In this document: positions 1-13,000 of the stretch, piece by piece
Position numbering within the stretch: the stretch's first letter is position 1
How the letters are laid out: each line of letters starts with the position of its first letter
Assembly (NCBI RefSeq): GCF_028389875.1
Contig: NC_084663.1
Coordinates: 212,381,876-212,445,875 of the forward strand
Length of the DNA stretch: 64,000 bases
DNA from: Rhea pennata
Lineage: Eukaryota > Chordata > Aves > Rheiformes > Rheidae
Direction: 5' to 3'
The notes under the pieces: model-generated
Told to the model about the DNA's origin: nothing
What the model saw: only the letters and a program-made list of their open reading frames with translations
Database searches by the model: none
Translations under genes and position numbers: made by a program

Positions 1-3000
1 ACCCCCACCCCTGTATAAGCATTTCATTTCTTCCCATCTTCTGTGATTGATACAAGGCAGGAATCAGCTCCACATAAAGACACTCACATTTAGGAGTCTA
101 TGTAGAGGTATTTAATGGGACCTAATATCACACCTGGAAAGGAGGTAAAGTTCTTCCAGATTCCTATGTGAACAAATGGTGAGTTTTGAGTCTTTCTTTT
201 TGCAGTCAAAACAGAGGTCATGTAACATAAAAATAAAATAAATATTTCAGTATTATCATAGAATCATAGAATCACAGAATCAGTAAGGTTGGAAGGGACC
301 TCTGGAGATCATCTAGTCCAACCTCCCTGCTCAAGCAGGGTCACCTGGAGCATATTAGACAGGGTTGCGTCCAGGTGGGCCTTGAAGATCTCCAGAGAAG
401 GAGACTCCACAACCTCTCTGGGCAACCTGGTCCAGGGCTCCATCACTCTCACAGGGAAGAAATTCCCCCTCACGGTCAGGCAGAACTTCCCGTGCTGCCC
501 ATTCTGCCCATTTCTGCCCATTGCCTCTTGTCCTGTCACACGGGACAACTGAAAAGAGTTTGTCCCCATCCCCTTGACACCCTCCCTTCAGGAACTTGTA
601 CACATTGATCAGATCCCCCCTCAGGCTTCTCTTCTCCAGGCTGAAGAGGCCCAGCTCTCGCAGCCGTTCCTCATAGGGCAGGTGCTCCAGCCCTCTGATC
701 AACTTTGTAGCCCTATGCTGGACTCTCTCCAGTAGCTCCATGTGTGTCTTGTCCTGGGGAGCCCAGAACTGGACCCAGTCCTCGAGATGAGGCCTCCCCA
801 GGTCTAAGCTCCTTTTATGGCTGTTGGCATGCAGTCTTGAAAGGCCTGGCTCACGCTTGGTTGTACCTCAGTGCAGGCAAATGAATCCAGCCCAAAGCTG
901 CCAGCTCATCCTGAACTGGCCCTCTTCGTGCAGATGCATTAGACCTTCATTGCAGGATAACCTCTCTGGGTGCCTGTTTCAGGGAGCTCCCTGAGCAAGC
1001 AACCTGGCTGTATTTTACTCAGCAGCACTGCTAGAAACGGCCCTGTGCCTTCCAGACCTCAGTGCCAGCTTGCTCTGAAGATGGAGCCATCATTTCTTCC
1101 CACACTTGTCTCCGATGCTTCTCACTTTCCTATCCCAGCACTTCACAAGCAGCGGTTACATTTCCCCACATCTTGCAGGATTTGCTGCTGGTGATGCTGG
1201 TGGAGCTGCTTTGTGGAGAGGCAGTAGGAGACAAAAGTCTAAAGTCCAGATTTTGTGTGGCCAACTGGAGATTGAAAATTTGAACTGGACTTGAAAATTT
1301 TCCTCTGCCGGGGTTATGGGCCCAGAATTCCCATGGAACTTGTGATCTTCTGCAAAAAAAAAAGTGGAGTTTAAGTGCTTTAAGAATGCAATAGCAGCAT
1401 GAGGGATAAAACAGGTGGCAGCAGCAGATGAAATGCGTAATTTGCCAGGGGGCTTTGGAGGGGATCTACTGATAGCAGAGGAGCAATGGCTAATGAGCAG
1501 TCATTAAAAGACTTAGGTCTCCACAGTGCCTGTGTTTATGTGGCCTCGGTCTTTGCTGGTGTCTCTTGGCATGACCACCATACAAATCAAAGAATCATTA
1601 ACAAAGCAGGGACCTAGTAACCACACTACTCCCACACCCTGAGGAACTTGAAAGGTTTTGTAAATCTGAATTACACCATGGGACTATTTCCTCTCACCCT
1701 GCAGCTGAGATAGGTGCTGCAAAACCCAGGTCCCAGATGAGGAAAGGAGCTTCCAGGAATGTAGCTCATCTCCTCCAGGCTGTGCGGCTTGCAGAGCAGT
1801 CCAGCCTGAAGCACCAAAAACATGCCTCAAACACCCCATCCTACAGCCTACGTGGCGATGACAGCTCAGGCTCATAACCACCAGACAAAAAGCAGTTAAA
1901 TAGAGCCACAATGAAAGGAAGAGAAGAACAAAACATGTCTTTACCCATCACTGACTTCCTACAGCTCTCTGGGCCGAAGGAAGGAAATTGTCTCTGTCAC
2001 CACCAGCCGCAAAGGCTTAAATAACAAACAGGGACGCTCAGCGAGTCCGGCAGCAGCAAGGAGGGAACAGAAAGGCGATCCCTGAGATAGGGGTCATGTA
2101 TGAGCAGTGTCACAGAGACACTTAGCTATTGACTGACCTTCTAACACTCCAGTTTTGGGGGATTATCCAGGCAGGATCATATCTAAGGAACCTGATCAGA
2201 GAGCATCAGAGGCTGGCGAGCTTTGTAGAGAGCTCGCATGGAGTCTTCCCCTCCAGTCCTCCCGTTATCTGCTCAGCAGTGACCTCCTCTAGCTCTCTGA
2301 GCAGATGGAGTATTGCCCTGCAGGAAGGCATGAACACAGCATCCCCTGAACACTTTGAAAATCCCCATAAAGGATTTTTAAGTCTTGCTCAAATTAATTT
2401 ACGAGGGTGTGAAAATGAGTCTCTTTCCTGCACTGGCTGTTGGGTGGCCGAGGCACGATGATGACAATGTTGCACTGTACTGGGGGGCTCTTTACAGCCT
2501 TGCTTTGTTCTTACCTGATGGAAAAATTGCCTATTTGGAGCAATTTATGCCTGAATAAAAGGTTCATTCATAGCTCAGCCATAGAGCTTTCTGAGCACAT
2601 ACCTCCCACAAACAGCATGAGCTTCCCTCTGGGAAGAGGTTGAAGTTATAGGTGGTGCTTAGGTATTTTGAAGGTGTTTCAGTACAAAATGAGTTGTTAG
2701 CATGTTCAGTGAGGTCAGAGCTTGGTCCGAGATGTTCCAGTTGCCCTGACAGGGTGCTGTGTGGCAAACCTGCGGGAACTGAATGGCAACAGTAGTAACA
2801 AGGACATCTCCACCAGAGCTCATCAGCCTTAACCCCATCTATAGTCAGCTGGAGAGGAACAAGCAGTTCTGGGGTGTGATTCATCTGGCTCATTTTACAG
2901 CCCTCACGGATGAGATGAAATGTGCTCTAGACGTGCTTGTCTCCCTCCACTAATTTTGTGGACAGTTTATATGAGCATGTTTGCATGGACAAATCCCTTT

Positions 3001-3458
3001 CGTCTTGGGTGTTGCTGTGAGGAAGTCAAGTAGTGTTAAGTTATTGGAGAGCAACAGAAAAATGGGATCACTCGCCTGTAACCTACTACAGAGAGCAACC
3101 TTGCCGCCAAGCAATTGTGCTGGTCACCAGTGTTCCCCATCAGTCCTACTAGCCATGATGGTGTGTTCTTCTGTTCCTCTCAGCCAAAAAAAGGCAAAAT
3201 CTGCTCCTTTTGCAACCCCAGTTTGTCCAAGCCTTGCTATTCCTTTCCAGATCCCCCAGGTTGCTGCCTTCAAATTCTTTCTGGATTTGAAGGCAGAAGG
3301 CAGTGAAGGGGACAATGTGGGTTGAGAGACTTGCAACTGAGGGGACAGAGCTAGGTCTGGGCTGTGACCACGCGGTGGAGTTGCAGCCAAGGTGCATGGT
3401 GCAAGCCCAGGATAGGTTCTCCCACACATCTAAGCCCCCTTCTCTCTTTCTTCCTTAG
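1..3458 (+). other. GAB2: GAB2 intron, left part truncated by window edge
   Basis: No reading frame here resembles the missing upstream GAB2 exons. The only recognised element is the CR1 fragment at 256-808. The rest (809-3440) is unique-looking, non-coding sequence ending in the pyrimidine tract of the acceptor at 3458. Confidence 0.7.
256..808 (-). mobile_element. CR1 LINE, 5'-truncated 3' fragment
   Basis: The + strand begins TCATAGAATCATAGAATC, the reverse complement of the avian CR1 3' tail, then GTAAGGTTGGAAGGGACCTC, so the element points left. The minus-strand frame 741-355 encodes the end of the CR1 reverse transcriptase ORF2 ([20 protein letters not shown], then LRELGLFS). Right truncation is near 808. 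It is non-autonomous and sits in a GAB2 intron, antisense to the gene. Confidence 0.95.
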
Positions 3459-4045
3459 GAGTGCCAGTTTCTCCCAAGCCACAAGATCCTCGTTCTTCAT
3501 GAGGAGCGACACAGCTGTTCAGAAGCTCTCCCAGGGCAATGGACACTGCATGAACGGGGTCAGTGGGCAGGTCCATGGCTTTTATAGCCTACCAAAACCC
3601 AGCCGGCACAACTCAGAGTTCAGGGACAGTGCGTACGACCTCCCACGGAGCTTCGGTTCCTACACCCACACCAAGTCAAGCCTCACAAGCTCCGAAACAG
3701 ATAACGAGGAAGTCTATACCTTTAAGACTCCCAACAACACCCTGTGTAAGGAGTTTGGGGAGCTCTCCACAGACTCCTACGACATCCCTTCCACTCCTCT
3801 CTCCATCTATCAGATCCCCAGGACATTTACACTGGATAAGAACCACAATACTCTGGCCGTGGCTGCCAGTGACTCACCTGCCGCGCCACCCCCGCGGCCC
3901 CCAAAGCCCGGGCAGATGGAGCCACGGTGGGGCAGCCCACCACAGAGACCCCAGGCCAACGAAAGCTTAGGATTGGTGCCCTTGGCAGCCACGATTCCCA
4001 GGAGGAACACATTACCAGCGGTGGAGAACAGCAGGCTACACAGAG
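3459..4045 (+). CDS. GAB2: GAB2 large internal coding exon (probably exon 4 of 10)
   Basis: Acceptor CTTCCTTAG at 3450-3458 after a long pyrimidine tract; donor GTAAAT from 4046. Entry is at the third base of an Arg codon and exit after one base (phase 1). It encodes about 195 residues: the RSASFSQ segment corresponding to the first 14-3-3 site, the Tyr/Ser-rich middle of the protein ([19 protein letters not shown]), the GRB2 SH3 ligand PPPRPPKP, and RRNTLPA, the second 14-3-3 site. The frame is open into both flanking introns, but those extensions are not GAB2-like. Confidence 0.96.
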
Positions 4046-7000
4046 GTAAATTTGGGAATGGAGAGGAGTACCTTTCTACCAGCTGGTGGCATCAGCTGGG
4101 ACAGTAAAACTCCATTTCTGTAGGGCCAGTGCTTCTGTTGGCATAAGCCAGCATGATGGGTTTGAACAAAACGAAGCTCTCGCAGGTGAGGATCTGGCCT
4201 GGTTCTTTTTATGAGATGGGTTTGTGCCCTGTAGAGACATCTGTCAGTGCTCTGCACACCCAGGCTTCTCACCTGGCTCTTGAATGCACTGTGCCTTGAA
4301 TTAAAACCTCAAGCCTCCTTGCACCCACCTGGACCCCATTGGTCTTTCATCAGATTTTGCTTTTGAGAACTTTTGCCATTTTTAGCTTATGTGTTTTATC
4401 TCAGTTAATAACTAGGTTTTTGAGAACTTGCTTCAACCTGTAGCTGCCTTGATTTTGCTTACCAGACTGGAATTTTTCATGTCTCTGAGATATGCGGAGC
4501 CATCCTTCCTGTTGGCCATGCCTAGAGAGCATGATTTTCCAGGACCGCCACAGAAATGCTCCCCAAGAGGCACGTGGATGAGCATGCCCTTTCCAAACAT
4601 TATGCCTAGTCCTATAGGGGACAGAAAGAGTCTAGGACAGAGTGATTTCTCTCCAGATCACCCATTCTAATCTGGGTCATATAACTGCATTATGTTATGC
4701 CTTGCTATTTCTCCATAGGCAGAAAGTGGGTGAGACAGTTGCAAGGTAACTTAGAAGGAATAGTAGGAGAGACAACATATCAAAAATGATATACACAGCT
4801 TTCTCAAACATCTCTTCCATCTCCTCCTACCTAAATACCAACGTGTATCATTTAAGCTGAGCTCAGACCAACATTTAGCGACAGATAGGCGAGACTAAGA
4901 GCTTAGCAGCCCATCCTCACCTGTCTCTCCTTTAACCCAGTTTTATTTCTGTCATACACGTTATCTGACGGTTTCAGCCCTGAGGTTTTTCAGTACTTTG
5001 ACAGAACAAGGCTAGGTCCGGACTGCACACGCAGTTGTGTTGACACATCTGAGAGATGGTAATTGGGAGGGAGCATGGTAGGGGGTAGAAGTCAAAGGAG
5101 ATGTGGCAGGCTAGAAACCCTGTCTTCCTGCCAGCACAGCACGCTACAAACAGCAAGAACAGGTAATGAGTTCAAATTATCTGGATATGGGATTCTATTT
5201 CCAGGGGCCACATTTATTAGCAGTTGTGCTGCAACATACTGTGTGTTTGTGACTGTGTTGCAGCTTCTTCTTGTGAGACATATGAATATCCCCAGCACGG
5301 AGGCAGCAGTGCTGTGCAGTCAGTTGAGTCTATGAACGATGGGTACAATTCCTACCTGGTAAGTTGGCGTTGGTATCAGCTGCGGTGCTATAGGCTATAG
5401 GCTATGTGTGCCTTCTGGATTCAGAGAGGAGACAAATCTGTTCCTGGTGGGATCCAAGTTCAGTCCTGCAGAGCTGAGTCAAGAATGATTTTATTAGCGA
5501 CTTCAGTTGAAACCTTGTCCATAAGGAGATTTTTTTTTTCTCCTTGTGCAATCGGAAGTGCAACAGCTGCTCCTCAATACGCACCCCAAATATGAGAGAA
5601 GCACCATTTCATAACAACTATTTGTTCAGCTCCCTGAACATGCTGCAGGCAGTTTTCCTGGCAGACAAATCCTCAGTCTCACATCTACAAGGGGTTTTGG
5701 TACCTGCACAACTCTGTAGATCTGAGCCTTTCTTGTTCAGCTCACTGTGGTCTCTGCAGTGATGACCGACAGGGCAGAAGCAGAGGGACAGCCCCCTAAC
5801 TTTCTGGCATCATATGCAGAGCTTTGCTTTGGATGCTTCTACAGAGTTATCTGCCTGCAGCTCTGACCCAAAAAAAGCCCAGGAGTTTGGCTTCATCCTG
5901 TAAGCCTGAGATGCTGTTGAGCTGAATTTGAAATGTTGCCAGAGCAGACTCTTTTGTGCACTTTCTAAGACTTCCTGAGCTGGAAATGACATTAAAGCAA
6001 CCTTTCATATTGCATTTTAGTCATGGCCAGAACCCAGGGAAAAATGACTTTCCAGGTTAGCATTGCTTCTGCAAATCACACTCTGTTCATGAGAAGAGGC
6101 TCAGGTCTGGAGGATTAAGATCATTCTATGAACTCAGGATGTTTCAATGTCTTGCAAACAGGGGCTGAAGCAGGAGAGGTAGAACTAGTGTGGGGACTGC
6201 TGGCTCCTGGGACCCAGCAGTTGTAATTAACCCTCCGAGAGTGCTGGTACCACATCAGGAGGCTGATGTGGAGGAGCAAGTGAGCCATCACCTGTGAAAA
6301 CTCGTGGCAAGGGAGAGGAGATATGGTCCCTTCCCTCTGTGCTGAGATGAGGTGTATTGATAGGTACAGACAGGCTGCAACAGGAAGAGGTGTGACTATT
6401 CAAGATGCTATCTCCATCCCATCAACTCAGCTAGTTCTGGGATTAGCCTGAGTAGCGCCAGCTCAGGTATGTGTAAGGCCCTGAGTTAGAGCTGGGCCCA
6501 TCCCCAATGCTAGTGCTCAGTGATGATAACAAGGATGGATTTATACTGGGCTGAACAGTGTCTGATGCATTCAACGTGTCCTGACTCTTTGCCTCCTGCA
6601 TGTTCTCCAGCAAGCTAAGGCTGCCGTGGCCCGCTCACACAGTGCCGATTCCGAGGACAACTATGTTCCAATGAACCCCGGTTCATCATCACTGATCCAC
6701 ACAGAGAAAGCCAATGACAATGCCCAAAATCTCTACATCCCGATGAGCCCTGGGCCACATCACTTCGACTTAGTAGGGTTGTCCTCGAGCACCCTCCCAG
6801 TGCATAAAGGAGGAGCCATGACACAGTGCCACAGACGGTTGAGTGAGATCCAGCCCCCACCAGTCAACCGCAACCTTAAACCCGACCGGAAAGGTAAGGA
6901 TATTTGTTTGTGGGGAAAGCTTTCCAGGAACCCTTCTCTTGTGATGCTTCAGGCTATGTCTGTCATATTGTGTGTACTGTATGGAGCAACAGTATTTGCA

Positions 7001-10000
7001 TATCTTCCAGGGACTTCAGGCATGCACATCACTGCCTAGTCCTATTCAGAGTGTAATTAGTTAAGCAGCCACAGCACGGTCAAACATTCAGATCTTCCCC
7101 TTCCCTATCACCTTCTGATTTCAGGAGGACTATGATAAAGATACATCTTTCGTGGTGTTTCTAAACAGCCTACCTCAATTCTTTCCTGGCCTTTACAGAA
7201 GGTGCATAACACAGGCACAACCTCACGCCTTTTGCCTCCACTGCTCCCTATTTTCTGCCTCAAAATCCTTGGGTCATATTCAGATGGCCCTAATTTCACC
7301 TAGTATTTCCTATTGGCTGTTTTTAGGCAGCTCTACCCTTGGAGCTTTACCTTCTCCCTCCAAGTCATACCTCTGATCATTGCCCAGACCATCAGGGAAA
7401 TTTTGGCCATAGTCAAATAGATGCTGAGCGGGGAAAGTTTCCATCTCACTGCCTGCAGGCTGTCAGAATGTAACCAGATTAGAGCACTAGGTGAGGTCTG
7501 GGGCTAGAAAGCAGTGCTGTTTTCTTCTACATAATGAACTAATCGTGATTAGAAGAGCTTTCGTATTACACTGCAGATTCACTTTTTAAGTTCCTCAGGG
7601 GAAGTTCTGGCCAGAGGCTACTCAGTGCTAGCAGCAGCCTGGTATTGTCTAGCTCTATCATCTGGCCATAAGCAGCGGGAGGCTTTTCCCACTCATCAGG
7701 GCTTATTACGCCCTTTGTTTGGGCATTTTTAGCAAATCTCCATTTCCTTGAAGGCACATTCCCCTTTTGGAGCCACCTATGCGCTGGGGACCCTTGGAGA
7801 CTGGCAGGAGGAGTTGTGTGCCATGGATCAGAGGGAAAAGTTGCCTCATTTCCTGTAATCTTAGCATAAACAATCCCCTTTTGACTGGGGATATTCATCA
7901 GGTGGAAGGAGGGTTGGTGGGCTGAGTAACCTGAGAGCGGAGTGGGAAACAACCAGCATGTTTGGGGGGATCATCCCCTCTCAAGCCAGTTGTGAGAGCT
8001 GAGTTGTTGTGAACATCCTCCCTCTGAAAAAAAGTCATCTTCTCGTATTCCCTCTCAGCAAAACCATCACCTCTGGACCTGAGGAACAACACAGTCATTG
8101 ATGAGCTTCCCTTCAAATCACCAGTCACTAAATCCTGGTCCAGGCCTACGTGAGTACCTGGTTGGGGTATGAGTGCTTGCTTTGCTCTGATGGCAGATCC
8201 CTGTTTCAGCCAGGTCCCACTCTCTCTGGTGTCTACATGTAGCCTCAGTGTCTCCTTTGCCTTTGGTTAAACATCTCTGCCTGAATGTCACAGGGATGCC
8301 AGCTGTCCTTCTGCTCTGCTGTCTGCAGAGGTTTCTTGTTGTCCGTCATCTCTTTCTGGTGAAGGGACACATTTCTAATATGCCATCCTGACTCAAACCA
8401 GAAGCAAGCCCAAAGTTTGGATGCGGACTTGAATTTTCCCAGAAGATAGATGCTCTTTTGTCAGTTTTAAAATCAAGAGCTGGGTCATGTGTTAGGAACA
8501 TACAAACATAAGAACAGCTGAACTTGGTCAGACTGAAAGTCCAGCTTGTCCAAGATCTTGTCTCCATCAGTGACCAGTAGGAGCTATCTGGGAAGAGTAT
8601 AAGAACTGAGCGTTCATATTGCAATACTTTCTTAGAATATTCTGCCACACCATGGTAATTTTCTTGGCCAGATCATTGTCAGGCTTTGGATTTGGGTCAG
8701 ATGTTGTCAAAGCAGAAGGGTTCCTGTCTTGGGCTCCTCACAAGCTCTGTCAAGCATAGTAAGAGCTGGAGTCGTATTCCCCATACCACAGCTGGTGGCA
8801 GCATGATAAGTTAATTTAGGTTAGGATTCCACATGAAAGCCCAGCAAGTGGCAGAGCAGCTAATTAAGATCATTTGAAGACATTTCCTATTTCTGGGGTT
8901 TGACACCACCTGCAGATTTCTGGCTTTGACACAGGATCTGTGGTCTGCAGAGACTCGTGACACATCTGAGTGACCCCCAGCTCAGCTGAACTGAGGACAC
9001 AGTGTGCAATTTCACAACCACCTCTTGCAAAAAAAATGCTTTAATCTAGAAATGTAGAGTTTATGCACTCACAGAATTTCACTGATTTCTGTTTTGATTG
9101 CCTTGAAAGCAAAGCTTAGCCTGGAGGAAGTCTGCAAAATGAAACCAAAGCACTTCATACCAAAGTCTCTCCGCCAAAAATAACAGGATTCACACAATTC
9201 CAGTTCTGCTGCTAATTCATAGTCTGATGTTGTCCAATAAAAGGAAAAAGCAAGACTTGGCTGTTATGACTCTTCTAATAAATTGAATTGTGTGGAGACC
9301 AACTGCAGGGCATGCGGGCTGTGTGCTGAAATCACTGCATCAGGAAAGAGAGAGTAGGGTTTGATTGACAAGATGTCTGACCATGTAGAAGCTAATGGAT
9401 TTTTTTCTTTATCAGCTAATCATATGACCCTGCCTTTACTGCAAGGCAACGAATAGCTTTTTAAGACACAAGCTTTAATACCAGACACTGATTACATTAT
9501 GTTAGTCTATATAATTAGATTTGACCAATTGAGAACAAGATGACGCCTTGGAGGTTTTGTTTTCCCACCAAAAAAGAAAAAAAAAAAAACAAAAAAAAAA
9601 CAGATAGGCTACTGCACAGTAAACAAAGCCTGGAGCTGTGATTAGGATGGAGGTGAGAAGTCTGCTGTGTAGCTCCACAGAGGCTGTCTCTATATCCTAC
9701 AGAATTAAATATTTCCTGTGAGATAAAAGAGTTTATGGAGCCTGGATTTATGTATCTGATAGCAGGAGAGTAAAGGATACATAGCAAGCAAGGAGTTATT
9801 AAAAAACCTTAGACAGAAAAAAACTTAGAAGACCAAACCCAGTGGTTCTCTGAACAGAGGGAAGGCTGGGCTGGAGAGACAGTCTTTGCCACCAGCTTTT
9901 CTTCAATAAGATTGAGGACCTAGATCTGAGCAGTGATGTTTGGAGACATCCAGTGCTGTCCTCTCTCATCCCTCCTCAGCAATGGGCAAATGACACCTGC

Positions 10001-13000
10001 AAATAACGTTATTTAACGTATTCATGCTTCTCTTTACAGTCAGACTTTCAACTCCGGCTCTTTGCAATACTGCCGCCCTGTCTCCTCGCAGAGCATCACC
10101 AGCACTGACTCAGGAGACAGCGAGGAGAATTACGTGGCAATGGTAAGCCTCTTCCTCAGAGGCCCCCGCAGCGAAGATACATATAGTCCTGGCAGGATGT
10201 GTATGTTCCCCAGTGCTGCAAAAACATTCCTAGCTCCCGACTATGGAAGCACTGAACTTGCTCAGATAGCACAGTGAGGAATGTAGCGTACGTCCTTACA
10301 CACATCCTTACGCAGAGCGGTGGCTTTTGTTCCTAAAATGACACCTCCCGTTGGGGTTTTGACCCTAGATGAGAGCAGGAACGTGGACCACCTGCTTTGC
10401 CAGGAGTGAAGAGGTGATAAAAACATATTTGGATTGTCTCAATGTATTTTCATGATTTAAGTAGATTTTTTTTTCTTTTTTCCCCCGAGCTGCTGACATC
10501 ATGTTTATGTCCGGGGCAGGGGCTATCGGAGCAGCAGCAGGGAGCAGCACTGGTTACAGGGAGGGGGATTTTGTCTCTTTCGACAAATCTGCTGACTTGA
10601 AGCATAGTTTTAAGGTTGTGTAACCAACGGGGCTGAGGAAATCTGCGGGCTGTGTAGCACAGTCGTGATTAGTGAGGATCCCAACGCCAGCCCGGCCCCA
10701 CTAAGGTGTGGTTCCAGGGAAATGCGTAAGCCTACCCATCAGATGTTAGGCATGCGAATAAAATCAGCAAAAAAAGCAACAGGACTGCACCAATGAATCA
10801 AGTTAATAGTGTGCACTTATACGATTTGTTAATATCGGGCACGCACAACCCTATTGAGTCCCAGTCCAGCAAACCCCAGGCCCAGAGAGGACCTGGTAGC
10901 AAAGTGGTAAGTAAAAACAGGTCCAGGCTGGGACTTCTGGTGGAAGTGGAACCAAGGCATTTCTTTGCCAGATTTCTGTTAATTCCTTTTTTTCTCTTTC
11001 CCATTTTAATGCTCATTATCTCTCCTGTCTCTTTCCTGCATTAGCAAAACCCCATTTCTGCTTCTCCTGTTCCTAGTGGCACCAACAGCCCAGCACCTAA
11101 AAAGAGTTCAGGGAGTGTGGATTATCTGGCTCTAGACTTCCAGCCAAGCTCGCCAGGACCACACAGAAAGGTATGGGGGATTTCTAAACTTCTGATTAAA
11201 AGTAATGTGGGATTTTTTTTAGACATTTTTATCCAAATAGACAACAGCATGGGTCAGAGCCCTGGGCAGAGTTAGCAAGTGGCATGGTAACCTCTGAGGC
11301 ATGAATTTTATGTGAGGATCTGCTGTATTTATTCTAGTCAGGATGTCTTTGTTGTATGTCTGTCAGCCTTGCTGGAGATGTAACCAAAAGCATGGATGTT
11401 TCAGGGGTACTAATGGACACAGAAATTAAGCTATAGATTGTAGATTTTGTGTCAGGCCTTATTCAAAAGCTATCAGAGGGCACACCAAGGAGCATTTTAC
11501 AAGAAGAATTTTTCTTTGCTAGAGCTTCAGAACATCAGTCTTCAAAACCCTGGCCTGGGTTCTCCATGTGAGCTACTTTAAGGCACTCATTTAGACAATA
11601 TTGAGCATCTATCTCCTACAGATCAGCTGTTTTTAAAGGGTGCCAATTGCTTTCCAAAAATGAAATTCCCATTTAAAAGTCAGATTCTGTTGACCTGATC
11701 AAGACATTACCCTGTGAGAAAGAGCTGTTGGGAACGGGTGGGTCAGGAATGAGATGCATCTTCCAAATACGGTGCAGAAAGATGGAAGGGAATCCTCCTA
11801 CAGACCCAGTTGTTAGTGACTTTTCATTAGGTTCAAAATGGAGGAAATATGGCCATAAAGCAAATCGTAAAAAACAAAGCAAGAAAGGACCTTAAGGCGT
11901 CTCCATGTCCAAGGCAAACCATCTCTCCTTAGATGACAGACAGGACTTAAAAGTCTTAGACAATGGAGATGTCACAACCTCCCCAGCAAGACCACATGTT
12001 AAGATGAAGAAGACATCCAGGGTGGAGGAGTGGGATGGGGGGACCCGATACAGGTCCTGCCAGGTGCAACCCTGAGCATACAGCGGGGAAGAAGAGTGAC
12101 TGCCTGATGTGTGCACAAACAACGAGCTCTTGAGCAATGGGATGGCACAAGGACAAGGCATTTTTTTAAACCTTCAGGGGACCCATCTGCGATCTGGCCT
12201 CAACTTTTTCAAACATCACCTTGTTCCCTAGGCAAACTGCCCCACTGGTTAGACTCTTTCATTATTTGACAGTAGTTTCTTTCTGCCCAGCAGTATTTCT
12301 GCAGGTATTACCAATTTAAATAATAACCTTCCCTGGAAAGATCATAGAATCATAGAATCAGTAAGGTTGGAAGGGACCTCTGGAGACCATCTAGTCCAAC
12401 CTCCCTGCTCAAGCAGGGGCACCTACAGCATGTTAGACAGGGTTGCATCCAGGCGGGCCTTGAAGATCTCCAGAGAAGGAGACTCCACAACCTCTCTGGG
12501 CAACCTGGTCCAGGGCTCCGTCACTCTCACAGGGAAGAAATTCCCCCTCACAGTCAGGAAGAACTTCCTGTGCTTCAATTTCTGCCCATTGCCTCTTGTC
12601 CTGTCACACGGGACAACTGAAAAGAGTTTGTCCCCGTCCCCTTGACACCCTCCCTTCAGGTACTTGTACACATTGAGAAGACGCTCGTAGGTCTTCTCTT
12701 CCCCACGCTGAACAGGCCCAGCTCTCGCAGCCGTTCCTCAGAGGGCAGGTGCTCCAGCCCTCTGATCACCTTCATAGCCCTCCACTGGACTCTCTCCAGT
12801 AGCTCCATGTGTCTGTTGTCCTGGGGAGCCCAGAACTGGACACAGTACTGGAGATGAGGCCTCCCCAGGGCTGAGCAGAGGGGCAGGATCACCTCCCTCA
12901 ACCTGCTGGCAACAGTCTTCCTAATGCACCCCAGGAGACCATTGGCCTTCTTGGCCACAAGGGCACATTGCTGGCTCATGGTCAACTTGTCATCCACCAG

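Larger units (their letters stand above)
8150..10039 (+). other. GAB2: GAB2 intron
   Basis: GT at 8150 and AG at 10038-10039. It holds a possible old interspersed-repeat relic at about 8490-8600 and an A-rich tract at 9570-9601; the rest is unrecognised. Confidence 0.9.

Noticed and set aside
3364-3458. Upstream extension of the first visible GAB2 exon to an ATG at 3364
   Set aside because: The stretch contains the pyrimidine tract and AG of the acceptor; GAB2 similarity begins exactly at 3459.
7566-7952. 128-residue minus-strand frame in a GAB2 intron
   Set aside because: No recognised similarity, no splice context, chance length.
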